From Arenicola marina (Eukaryota; Annelida; Polychaeta; Arenicolidae), in contig OZ025263.1 in assembly GCA_964019135.1 (NCBI GenBank), positions 38,046,133 to 38,110,132 on the forward strand: 64,000 nt of DNA, in the 5' to 3' direction. The position numbers and the translations under genes were made by a program. The stretch's first letter is position 1. Every line of letters begins with the position of its first letter. The notes under the pieces were generated by a model. The model saw nothing but the letters and a program-made list of their open reading frames with translations. It was not told the origin of the DNA and ran no database searches. Positions 1-9,329 of this stretch are shown here, piece after piece.

Positions 1-2826
1 AGGAAGAGAGGTGTAGATGACAGGTGAGGCTATTATACCCTACATCCCTTAGGGAGAGAGGTGTAGATGACAGGTGAGGCCATTTTACCCTACATCCCTT
101 AGGGAGAGAGGTGTAGATGCCAGGTGAGGCTATTATACCCGTACATACCTTAGGGAGAGAGGTGTAGATGACAGGTGAGGCTATTATACCCGTACATCCC
201 CGAGGAAGAGAGGTGTAGATGACAGGTGAGGCTATTATACCCCTACATCCCCGAGGAAGAGAGGTGTAGATGACAGGTGAGGCTATTATACCCCTACATC
301 CCTGAGGAAGAGAGGTGTAGATGACAGGTGAGGCTATTATACCCGTACATCGCCGAGGAAGAGAGGTGTAGATGACAGGTGAGGCTATTATACCCTACAT
401 CCCCGAGGAAGAGAGGTGTAGATGACAGGTGAGGCTATTATACCCCTACATCCCTGAGGAAGAGAGGTGTAGATGACAGGTGAGGCTATTATACCCGTAC
501 ATACCTTAGGAAGAGAGGTGTAGATGACAGGTGAGGCTATTATATTGTACATCCCTGAGGAAGAGAGGTGTAGATGACAGATGAGGCTATTATACCCGTA
601 CATCCCTGAGGAAGAGAGGTATAGATGACAGGTGAGGCTATTATACCCGTACATCGCCGAGGAAGAGAGGTGTAGATGACAGGTGAGGCTATTATACCCT
701 ACATCCCCGAGGAAGAGAGGTGTAGATGACAGGTGAGGCTATTATACCCCTACATCCCTGAGGAAGAGAGTTGTAGATGACAGGTGAGGCTATTATACCC
801 GTACATACCTTAGGAAGAGAGGTGTAGATGTCAGGTGAGGCTCTTATATTGTACATCCCTGGGGAAGAGAGGTGTAGATGACAGGTGAGGCTATTATACC
901 CGTACATCCCTGAGGAAGAGAGGTGTAGATGACAGGTGAGGCTATTATATTGTACATCCCTGGGGAAGAGAGGTGTAGATGACAGGTGAGGCTATTATAT
1001 CCGTACATCTCTGAGGAAGAGAGGTGTAGATGACAGGTGAGGCTATTATACCCGTACACCCCCGAGGAAGAGAGGTGTAGATGACAGGTGAGGCTATTAT
1101 ACCCTACATCCCTGAGAAAGAGAGGTGTAGATGAGAGGTGAGGCTATTATACCCGTACATCCCTGAGGAAGAGAGGTGTAGATGACAGGTGAGGCTATTA
1201 TACCCTACATCCCTGAGGAAGAGAGGTGTAGATGCCAGGTGAGGCTATTATATTGTACATCCCTGAGGAAGAGAGGTGTAGATGTCAGGTGAGGCCATTA
1301 TACCCTACATCCCTGAGGAAGAGAGGTGTAGATGCCAGGTGAGGCTATTATATTGTACATCAATGAGGAAGAGAGGTGTAGATGCCAGGTGAGGCTATTA
1401 TACCCTACGTCCCCGAGGAAGAGAGGTGTAGATGACAGGTGAGGCTATTATACCCGTACACCCCTGAGGAAGAGAGGTGTAGATGCCAGGTGAGGTTATT
1501 ATACCCTACATCCCTGAGGAAGAGAGGTGTAGATGCCAGGTGAGGCTATTATATTGTACATCCCTGAGGAAGAGAGGTGTAGATGTCAGGTGAGGCCAGT
1601 ATACCCTACATCCCTGAGGAAGAGAGGTGTAGATGCCAGGTGAGGCTATTATATTGTACATCCCTGAGGAAGAGCGGTGTAGATGCCAGGTGAGGCTATT
1701 ATACCCCTACATCCCCGAGGAAGAGAGGTGTAGATGACAGGTGAGGCTATTATACCCTACATCCCTTAGGGAGAGAGGTGTAGATGACAGGTGAGGCCAT
1801 TTTACCCTACATCCCTTAGGGAGAGAGGTGTAGATGCCAGGTGAGGCTATTATACCCGTACATACCTTAGGGAGAGAGGTGTAGATGACAGGTGAGGCTA
1901 TTATACCCGTACATCCCCGAGGAAGAGAGGTGTAGATGACAGGTGAGGCTATTATACCCCTACATCTCTGAGGAAGAGAGGTGTAGATGACAGGTGAGGC
2001 TATTATACCCGTACATCGCCGAGGAAGAGAGGTGTAGATGACAGGTGAGGTTATTATACCCTCCATCCCCGAGGAAGAGAGGTGTAGATGACAGGTGAGG
2101 CTATTATACCCCTACATCCCTGAGGAAGAGAGGTGTAGATGACAGGTGAGGCTATTATACCCGTACATACCTTAGGAAGAGAGGTGTAGATGACAGGTGA
2201 GGCTATTATATTGTACATCCCTGAGGAAGAGAGGTGTAGATGACAGGTGAGGCTATTATACCCGTACATCTCTGAGGAAGAGAGGTGTAGATGACAGGTG
2301 AGGCTATTATACCCGTACATCGCCGAGGAAGAGAGGTGTAGATGACAGGTGAGGCTATTATACCCTACATCCCCGAGGAAGAGAGGTGTAGATGACAGGT
2401 GAGGCTATTATACCCCTACATCCCTGAGGAAGAGAGGTGTAGATGACAGGTGAGGCTATTATACCCGTACATACCTTAGGAAGAGAGGTGTAGATGACAG
2501 GTGAGGCTCTTATATTGTACATCCCTGAGGAAGAGAGGTGTAGATGACAGGTGAGGCTATTATACCCGTACATCCCTGAGGAAGAGAGGTGTAGATGACA
2601 GGTGAGGCTATTATATTGTACATCCCCGAGGAAGAGAGGTGTAGATGACAGGTGAGGCTATTATACCCGTACATCCCTGAGGAAGAGAGGTGTAGATGAC
2701 AGGTGAGGCTATTATACCCATACATCCCTGAGGAAGAGAGGTGTAGATGACAGGTGAGGCTATTATACCCTACATCCCTGAGGAAGAGAGGTGTAGATGA
2801 GAGGTGAGGCTATTATACCCGTACAT
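1..2826. repeat. Higher-order duplication within minisatellite A (~1.1 kb, two copies)
   Basis: The variant order of units in about 1-1160 recurs in about 1718-2826. The rare CATTTTACCC variant at 81 recurs at 1798 (offset 1717). After the loss of one unit in the second copy, the offset is 1666 for most of the block, for example the TTGTACATCC variant units and the TGATGAGAGGTGAGG unit near 1130 and 2796. The two copies differ by a few substitutions and one unit. Confidence 0.8.
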
Positions 2827-2966
2827 CCCCGAGGAAGAGAGGTGTAGATGACAGGTGAGTCTATTATATCCGTACATCCCCGAGAAAGAGAGGTGTAGAT
2901 GACAGGTGAGGCTATTATACCCTACATTCCGGAGGAAGAGAGGTGTAGATGACAGGTGAGGCTATT

Positions 2967-3868
2967 ATATCCGTACATCCCCGAGTAAGATAGATGTAGA
3001 TGACAGGTGAGGCTATTATACCCGTACATCCCTGAGTAAGAGGTGTAGATGACAGGTGAGGCTATTATATCCGTACATCCCTGAGGAAGAGAGGTGTAGA
3101 TGACAGGTGAGGCTATTATATCCGTACATCCCTGAGGAAGAGAGGTGTAGATGACAGGTGAGGCTATTATATCCGTACATCCCCGAGTAAGATAGATGTA
3201 GATGACAGGTGAGGCTATTATACCCGTACATCCCTGAGTAAGAGGTGTAGATGACAGGTGAGGCTATTATACCCGTACATCTCTTAGGGAGAGAGGTGTA
3301 GATGATAGGTGAGGCTATTATACCCGTACATCCCCGAGTAAGAGGTGTAAATGACAGGTGAGGCTATTTTACCCGTACATCCCCGAGTAAGAGGTGTAGA
3401 TGACAGGTGAGGCTATTATATCCGTACATCCCCGAGTAAGATAGATGTAGATGACAGGTGAGGCTATTATACCCGTACATCCCTGAGTAAGAGGTGTAGA
3501 TGACAGGTGAGGCTATTATATCCGTACATCCCTGAGGAAGAGAGGTGTAGATGACAGGTGAGGCTATTATATCCGTACATCCCTGAGGAAGAGAGGTGTA
3601 GATGACAGGTGAGGCTATTATATCCGTACATCCCCGAGTAAGATAGATGTAGATGACAGGTGAGGCTATTATACCCGTACATCCCTGAGTAAGAGGTGTA
3701 GATGACAGGTGAGGCTATTATACCCGTACATCTCTTAGGGAGAGAGGTGTAGATGACAGGTGAGGCTATTATACCCGTACATCCCCGAGTAAGAGGTGTA
3801 AATGACAGGTGAGGCTATTTTACCCGTACATCCCCGAGTAAGAGGTGTAGATGACAGGTGAGGCTATT
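2967..3868. repeat. 451-bp duplication within minisatellite A (two adjacent copies)
   Basis: About nine units beginning with the GAGTAAGATAGATGTAG variant at about 2980 are repeated with offset 451 (about 2967-3417 and 3418-3868). Both copies share the ATAGATG variant, the CTCTTAGGGAGAGAGG variant and the GTAAATGACAGG variant in the same order. Confidence 0.75.
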
Positions 3869-4689
3869 ATACCCGTACATCCCTGAGGAAGAGAGGTGTA
3901 GATGACAGGTGAGGCTATTATACCCGTACATCCCCGAGGAAGAGTGGTGTAGATGACAGGTGAGGCTATTATACCCGTACATCCCCGAGTAAGAGGTGTA
4001 GATGACAGGTGAGGCTATTATACCCGTACATCCCGGAGGAAGAGAGGTGTAGATGACAGGTGAGGCTATTATACCCGTACATCCCCGAGGAAGAGTGGTG
4101 TAGATGACAGGTGAGGCTATTATACCCGTACATCCCCGAGTAAGAGGTGTAGATGACAGGTGAGGCTATTATACCCTACATCCCCGTGGAAGAGATGTGT
4201 AGATGACGGCTATTATACCCGTACATCCCCGAGGAAGAGAGGTGTAGATGACAGGTGAGGCTATTATACCCGTACATCCCCGAGTAAGAGGTGTAGATGA
4301 CAGGTGAGGCTATTATACCCTACATCCCCGTGGAAGAGATGTGTAGATGACGGCTATTATACCCGTACATCCCCGAGGAAGAGAGGTGTAGATGACAGGT
4401 GAGGCTATTATACCCCTACATCCCCGAGTAAGAGGTGTAGATGACAGGTGAGGCTATTATACCCTACATCCCGGAGGAAGAGAGGTGTAGATGACAGGTG
4501 AGGCTATTATACCCGTACATCCCCGAGTAAGAGGTGTAGATGACAGGTGAGGCTATTATACCCTACATCCCCGTGGAAGAGATGTGTAGATGACGGCTAT
4601 TATACCCGTACATCCCCGAGGAAGAGAGGTGTAGATGACAGGTGAGGCTATTATACCCCTACATCCCCGAGGAAGAGAGGTGTAGATGA

Positions 4690-4945
4690 CAAATAGACAA
4701 CGTAAAATGCCATAGTGTGGCGAGTCTGTAATCAGCCGTCTACGGATTACTGAAGGTAACTATGTAGCTACTCTATCTGTACAGGTGCGACTTACTATCC
4801 AACAATCTAACTGATGTCCCTTGGTCATGATAAGATAACGTCGTATTTCATAGTGTCGCTAGTATTTCTGGCGACACGTGTCCGTGTCGCCAGAGCCCGC
4901 CATCGTTTGAACCGGACATGAGTTTTATTCGTTGTTACCTTACAG
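4690..4945 (+). other. Unique intron tail between minisatellite A and EGF exon
   Basis: 256 bp of non-repetitive sequence, read as the 3' end of an intron. It ends in the acceptor-like tract GTTGTTACCTTACAG at 4931-4945, directly followed by an EGF-coding frame. It contains a perfect 11-bp inverted repeat at 4868-4893. No open frame of note. Confidence 0.6.
4868..4893. repeat. Perfect inverted repeat, 11-bp arms, 4-nt loop
   Basis: CTGGCGACACG at 4868-4878 and its exact reverse complement CGTGTCGCCAG at 4883-4893, separated by TGTC. It would form a GC-rich hairpin in RNA or a small cruciform. It sits 52 bp upstream of the acceptor at 4945. Function unknown. Confidence 0.85.
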
Positions 4946-5041
4946 CCCTTTGCCACCGTCCCTGTCTACACGGAGGAACCTGTCTGCTTCCCAATACCTG
5001 CCTCTGTCCCCTTGGCAGGCACGGGGCTGCATGCCAGTATT
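4946..5041 (+). CDS. EGF-like exon 1 (96 bp, phase 1-1)
   Basis: Bounded by acceptor TTACAG (ends 4945) and donor GTAAGTG (starts 5042). Reading from 4948 the frame gives an EGF module with pattern C-x3-C-x5-C-x5-C-x-C-x8-C. It includes the typical Cys-Leu-His-Gly-Gly-Thr-Cys loop and the Cys-Leu-Cys-Pro-Leu-Gly-Arg-His-Gly stretch before the last Cys. All six cysteines are present. The exon is 96 bp with two leading bases and one trailing base, a symmetric phase 1-1 exon typical of shuffled EGF modules. Longer frames through this stretch in other phases do not show the cysteine pattern. Confidence 0.88.
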
Positions 5042-8000
5042 GTAAGTGTAATGTCTGTTTTTTTTAGAATATAAAAAATTAGAATATACTATCTATACAT
5101 TCACACGAAGTTAAATATGGATTGTATTGAATGTTGTTACATTTAATACATTACTGCACTCAATTGTCTATATAGACCGGTTTTTCTCAAATTTGACATT
5201 TCTTTATTGAAAATTAAGCCAAAATTAAAAGATATTGAACTGTCTATAACTGAATCAAGACAAAACAATATCTTTAAGGGTGAATAATGGTTCTAAATCG
5301 ACTGTCATTGTTCAAAATTGTCTATTGATGTAGATTTGCATGAAGGTAGGCACAACAAAATATGCTCAATGCACCATTTTTGTTCTCAAATTAAAGAAAG
5401 CCATAAACTCTCACGTAAAATAGGTCTAAAAATAGCCATTTTCAACACGGTTTTTTGTCATAACTCAGCAGCCGGACATCCGATTTACCTGAAATGTTCA
5501 CTGTCACTTCCATGAACATGGACACATGTAGGCCTAATAAGTGACAAATACCATTAGCATATATATTATGTGCATTTCAAATATCTGCTTCAATTTTGAG
5601 TTTTCTTTTTTTTGCACCTGGTCACATGGCTACTTTTGCCTCCTCCGCGGTCAACACGTCGCCTTCTACCCACTTCCCAGCGAGCTGCCCGCACGGCTGT
5701 CACAACGGGGGTACGTGCGTGGGCCCGGCACGGTGTCGCTGTTCCCCCGGTTACCATGGAAGCCGATGTCAGACCAGTATGTATCCGACGCCGCGCGCAT
5801 CTGACTGCTCTAAAGCCAGATCGGCACGGGAGAGCCCCGGTCTTCCTCTACACGCCACCATAGAACCCTACGACGACAGCGCCAGGACGTCATCTCACAG
5901 CGCTGTGCCTCAGGGTGATAGTACGATGACATGATGTGACCGCGTTGTGCCTCAGAGTGATAATACGATGACATGATATGACAGCGTTGTGCCTCAGTGA
6001 TAGTACGATGACATGATATAACAGCGTTGTGCCTCAGAGGGATGTTACGATAACATGATATAACAGCGTTGTGCCTCAGAGTGATAGTACGATGACATGA
6101 TATGACCGCGTTGTGCCTCAGAGTGATAGTACGATGACATGATATGACAGCGTTGTGCCTCAGTGATAGTACGATGACATGATATAACAGCGTTGTGCCT
6201 CAGAGTGATAGTACGATGACATGATATGACAGCGTTGTGCCTCAGTGATAGTACGATGACATGATATGACAGCGTTGAGCCTCAGAGTGATGATACGATG
6301 ACATGATATGACAGCGTTGTGCCTCAGTGATAGTACGATGACATGATATGACAGCGTTGTGCCTCAGAGTGATAGTACCATGACATGATATGACAGCGTT
6401 GTACCTCAGAGTAATAGTACGATGACATGATATGACAGCGTTGTGCCTCAGAGTGATAGTACGATGACATGATATGACAGCGTTGTGCCTCAGTGATAGT
6501 ACGATGACATGATATAACAGCGTTGTGCCTCAGAGTGATAGTACGATGACATTATATGACAGCGTTGTGCCTCAGTGATAGTACGATGACATGATATGAC
6601 AGCGTTGAGCCTCAGAGTGATGATACGATGACATGATATGACAGCGTTGTGCCTCAGTGATAGTACGATGACATGATATGACAGCGTTGTGCCTCAGAGT
6701 GATAGTACCATGACATGATATGACAGCGTTGTACCTCAGAGTAATAGTACGATGACATGATATGACAGCGTTGTGCCTCAGAGTGATAGTACGATGACAT
6801 GATATGACAGCGTTGTGCCTCAGTGATAGTACGATGACATGATATAACAGCGTTGTGCCTCAGAGTGATAGTACGATGACATTATATGACAGCGTTGTGC
6901 CTCAGTGATAGTACGATGACATGATATGACAGCGTTGAGCCTCAGAGTGATGATACGATGACATGATATGACAGCGTTGTGCCTCAGTGATAGTACGATG
7001 ACATGATATGACAGCGTTGTGCCTCAGAGTGATAGTACCATGACATGATATGATAGCGTTGTACCTCAGAGTAATAGTACGATGACATGATATGACAGCG
7101 TTGTGCCTCAGAGTGATAGTACGATGACATGATATGACCGCGTTGTGCCTCAGAGTGATAATACGATGACATGATGTGACCGCGTTGTGCCTCAGAGTGA
7201 TAGTACGATGACATGATATGACAGCGTTGTGCCTCAGAGTGATGGTACGATGACATGATATGACAGCGTTGTGTCTCAGTGATAGTACGATGACGTCATC
7301 TCACAGCGCTGTGCCTCAGAGTGATAGTACGATGACATGATATGACAGCGCTGTGCCTCAGAGTGATGGTACGATGACATGATATGACAGCGTTGTGTCT
7401 CAGTGATAGTACGATGACGTCATCTCACAGCGTTGTGCCTCAGAGTGATAGTACGATGACATGATATGACCGCGTTGTGCCTCAGAGTGATAGTACGATG
7501 ACATGATATGACAGCGTTGTGCCTCAGAGTGATAGTGCGATGACATGATATGACAGTGTTGTGCCTCAGTGATGTTACGATGACATGATATGACAGCGTT
7601 GTGCCTCAGTGATAGTACAATGACATGATATGAGGACGTTGTGCCTCAGAGTGATAGTACGATGACATGATATGACAGTGTTGTGCCTCAGTGATGTTAC
7701 GATGACATGATATGACAGCGTTGTGCCTCAGTGATAGTACAATGACATGATATGAGGACGTTGTGCCTCAGAGTGATAGTACGATGACATGATATGACAG
7801 CGTTGTGCCTCAGTGATAGTACGATGACGTCATCTCACAGCGCTGTGCCTCAGAGTGATAGTACGATGACATGATATGACAGCGTTGTGCCTCAGTGATA
7901 GTACGATGACATGATATGACAGCGTTGTGTTTCAGAGTGATGGTACGATGACATGATATGACAGCGTTGTGTCTCAGTGATAGTACGATGACGTCATCTC

Positions 8001-8458
8001 ACAGCGCTGTGCCTCAGAGTGATAGTACGATGACATGATATGACAGCGTTGTGCCTCAGAGTGATGGTACGATGACATGATATGACAGCGTTGTGTCTCA
8101 GTGATAGTACGATGACGTCATCTCACAGCGTTGTGCCTCAGAGTTACAGCACGATGACATGATATGACAGCGTTGTGCCTCAGTGATAGTACGATGACAT
8201 GATATGACAGCGTTGTGCCTCAGTGATAGTACGATGACATGATATGACAGCGTTGTGCCTCAGAGTTACAGCACGATGACCTGATATGGCAGCGTTGTGT
8301 CTCAGTGTGATTCTGTTTGTCTGTTGCTAGTTTCCCTGCATGAGAAAACGTCTATGCCAGACACGATCAAAGAGTTATATTACACTCTTCGACACAATCA
8401 AGAATTCTCTCCTGCCCTGTCCTCCCAAAATGCAATGCGCCAAGTTGTTCAGATGTAA
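4946..8458 (+). CDS. 3' end of an EGF-like repeat protein gene (partial, three exons)
   Basis: Spliced model: exons 4946-5041, 5681-5776 and 8331-8458. The first two each encode one six-cysteine EGF-like module of about 32 residues; the last encodes a 41-residue tail ending at TAA. All junctions are phase 1: the T ending exon 1 joins CG of exon 2 to give Ser, and the A ending exon 2 joins TT of exon 3 to give Ile. Short EGF modules of this kind, without the calcium-binding Asp/Asn-x-Asp/Asn-Glu start, occur in WIF1-, VWDE- and tenascin-like extracellular proteins. The family here cannot be named because the 5' part is missing. Secretion or surface display is inferred from the disulfide-rich modules. 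Upstream exons must lie left of minisatellite A. The two EGF exons are strongly supported; linking them to the terminal exon rests on phase and splice signals only. Confidence 0.65.
5042..5680 (+). other. Intron between the two EGF exons (639 bp)
   Basis: Starts GTAAGTG and ends in ACCCACTTCCCAG. Mostly AT-rich and non-repetitive. A stretch around 5160-5530, containing GTCATAACTCAGCAGCCGG near 5458-5476, is less AT-rich than its surroundings and reads like a piece of an interspersed element, but I see no terminal repeats or target duplications. The open frame at 5318-5515 has no recognisable domain and is taken as chance. A second copy of this stretch is not present in the window. Confidence 0.75.
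5681..5776 (+). CDS. EGF-like exon 2 (96 bp, phase 1-1)
   Basis: Acceptor CACTTCCCAG ends at 5680; donor GTATGT starts at 5777. From 5683 the frame encodes an EGF-like module with pattern C-x3-C-x5-C-x5-C-x-C-x8-C. It includes His-Asn-Gly-Gly-Thr-Cys and the ending Gly-Tyr-His-Gly-Ser-Arg-Cys. All six cysteines are present. It has the same length and phase as exon 1, indicating tandem exon duplication. The frame stays open past the donor to a TGA at 5932-5934, so an intron-retaining form would add about 52 residues; see findings. The local sequence is clearly more GC-rich than the preceding intron. Confidence 0.9.
6112..7101. repeat. 330-bp higher-order repeat in minisatellite B (three copies)
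   Basis: Eight-unit blocks repeat with exact offset 330. The marker TAGTACCATGACATG followed by TTGTACCTCAGAGTAATAG occurs at about 6374, 6704 and 7034. Approximate copies are 6112-6441, 6442-6771 and 6772-7101. Copies two and three share the private variant GACATTATATGAC (near 6548 and 6878), which the first copy lacks, so they are the younger pair. Confidence 0.85.
7291..8120. promoter_or_regulatory. Five TGACGTCA palindromes (CRE-type) in minisatellite B
   Basis: The octamer TGACGTCA occurs at 7291-7298, 7415-7422, 7825-7832, 7989-7996 and 8113-8120, each in a repeat unit of the second type. A one-base variant, GGACGTCA, lies at 5885-5892 in the first unit. TGACGTCA is the full palindromic binding site of CREB/ATF-family bZIP factors. 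Occupancy or enhancer activity is not shown; the copies may only reflect spread of one unit type. Confidence 0.5.
8331..8458 (+). CDS. Terminal coding exon of the EGF-like gene
   Basis: Preceded by a good acceptor (TGTTTGTCTGTTGCTAG to 8330). Two bases complete a phase 1 codon, matching the phase in which the upstream EGF exon ends. Then 41 codons from 8333 run to the TAA at 8456-8458. The tail is polar, with Lys-Glu-Leu-Tyr-Tyr-Thr-Leu-Arg-His near its middle and Arg-Gln-Val-Val-Gln-Met at its end. It has no cysteine and no hydrophobic segment, so no transmembrane anchor is encoded here. No known domain recognised. Support is the splice site, phase match, open frame and a well-placed poly(A) signal 191 bp after the stop; there is no homology evidence. 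Confidence 0.55.
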
Positions 8459-8672
8459 CAGCCTCAGACGCTGAAGTACCCCCCGCCCCCACCGAGCCTA
8501 ACTAGCTGGCTGGATGTTATCAGGTTATATATCCGTTAAGGACAACGAATGAGACGTAATGTGTCGTTAAGACGCCATGGAGCGCGTGAGTTCCATCGTA
8601 GGCTGGCTATTTGTTGGCCGTTCAGGCTAAGACTTGTTTAGTTATCTGAATAAAACAAAAAATTGATGTTGT
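8459..8672 (+). other. Predicted 3' UTR of the EGF-like gene
   Basis: About 210 bp between the stop codon and the expected cleavage region. It contains a C-run (about 8480-8490, CCCCCCGCCCCC) and no repeat units. It ends just after the AATAAA at 8649. Confidence 0.5.
8649..8654 (+). promoter_or_regulatory. Poly(A) signal AATAAA
   Basis: Canonical hexamer followed by a GT-rich stretch (TTGATGTTG, then GTGTTGTTC at 8682-8690), the usual arrangement of hexamer plus downstream element. Expected cleavage is about 8665-8680. It fits the gene end predicted from the stop at 8458. Confidence 0.6.
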
Positions 8673-9329
8673 CACTGCCATGTGTTGTTCCTCCGTGTCT
8701 CCCGGCGCTCACATCCGCCCTTCTTTCTCTTCTGAAGCTTGCCCCCCGCCCTCCTATGGCACCGCCATCCACTCCCCTCCTTTTTTCCCACTCTCTCTCT
8801 TTCTTGTAACCTGACTCTACCGGCATCGTAAACTATATGAGCGTCTCCGTTTAACAAAATGGCTGGTCGTCTGCTAGCTTTGCTCACATGCTCACTTAAA
8901 CTGCTTGAAATCCCCATTTCGCAAAGAAAATGAACAGACCAGAAACTGATAATATGATGAAACAACGACCACAGATACGTGTTACTTAATTCATTGTGCA
9001 AACTGCGTGTAATTCTACGCCATTCGCCAGTTTGTTGACCTGCTTTCGCACTGGCAACTGTCGTATGTCTGTCAGACTGTCTGTCTGTCCGTCTGCCAGC
9101 TAAGCTGAGCCTTAGGCTTAGCTGTTGAACTGGCTGCACTGCCACCCGTCGCCGTCGGTGTGGTCAGTGTGACTCATTTTTAATGTCTCGGGCTGTCACT
9201 GTGTCAAACACACACCGTCACTGTGTCAGACACACACAGTCACTGCGTCAGTGTCAGTGACAGTTGACCCTGGCAATTTTACTCTCACCTAATTTTGGGC
9301 TAGCCTAGCCGCATGACTAACAATTTTCA

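Larger units (their letters stand above)
1..4689. repeat. Minisatellite A, ~50-51-bp tandem repeat
   Basis: Tandem array of a 50-51-bp unit from the first base to 4689, roughly 90 copies. Each unit carries the cores GAGGTGTAGATGACAGGTGA and GGCTATTATACCC, then GTACATCCC. Shorter variants occur from about 3000 onward: 47-bp units with GAGTAAGAGGTG, and units with a further internal loss reading GATGACGGCTATT near 4200, 4345 and 4590. Many units are 51 bp (17 codons), so the minus strand shows short open frames of a 17-residue repeat. These break wherever 50- or 47-bp units occur and are not considered coding. Left edge not seen; the right edge is sharp at 4689. The array lies 256 bp upstream of an EGF exon and is probably intronic, which is inference. 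Confidence 0.97.
5886..8310. repeat. Minisatellite B, 42/40-bp tandem repeat
   Basis: Roughly 59 units of 42 bp (ending CCTCAGA) or 40 bp (ending CCTCA before GTGATAG), with core GTGATAGTACGATGACATGA followed by TATGACAGCG and TTGTGCCTCA. A second unit type has GATGACGTCATCTCACAGCG in place of the CATGATATGAC part. The first unit at 5886 is partly of this second type. Because 42 bp is 14 codons, an open frame of a 14-residue repeat appears on the minus strand at 6984-7256; it is not considered coding. The array lies inside the terminal intron of the EGF gene. Confidence 0.96.
5777..8330 (+). other. Terminal intron filled by minisatellite B (2,554 bp)
   Basis: Begins GTATGT after exon 2 and ends with TGTTTGTCTGTTGCTAG at 8330. 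Only about 110 bp at its 5' end and about 20 bp at its 3' end are not minisatellite. The last degenerate repeat unit (GTCTCAGTGTGA, to 8310) runs into the polypyrimidine tract, so the branch point may lie in repeat-derived sequence. The first 155 bp after the donor are GC-rich and open in the exon 2 frame. Confidence 0.65.

Noticed and set aside
388-3682. Minus-strand 17-residue repeat frames in array A
   Set aside because: They follow from the 51-bp unit length and end wherever a 50- or 47-bp unit occurs; no independent coding sign.
5318-5515. 65-codon open frame in the first EGF intron
   Set aside because: Lies between two good splice sites, AT-rich, no domain; may belong to an old interspersed element.
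6984-7256. Minus-strand 14-residue repeat frame in array B
   Set aside because: Exists only where successive units are 42 bp; antisense to the EGF gene intron.
1-8310. CRISPR-like arrays
   Set aside because: Units are contiguous tandem repeats without unique spacers, in animal-type DNA with introns; no cas genes.
8859-8933. Short plus-strand frame, ATG in a good context (AAAATGG) with a Leu-rich, signal-peptide-like start
   Set aside because: Only 24 codons before TGA, no donor site fitting a first exon that I could support, and no downstream exon.
8672-9145. 157-codon minus-strand open frame
   Set aside because: Crosses pyrimidine-rich and TCTG simple repeats, has a low-complexity Arg/Lys-rich end, no recognisable domain, and starts at the predicted 3' end of the plus-strand gene.
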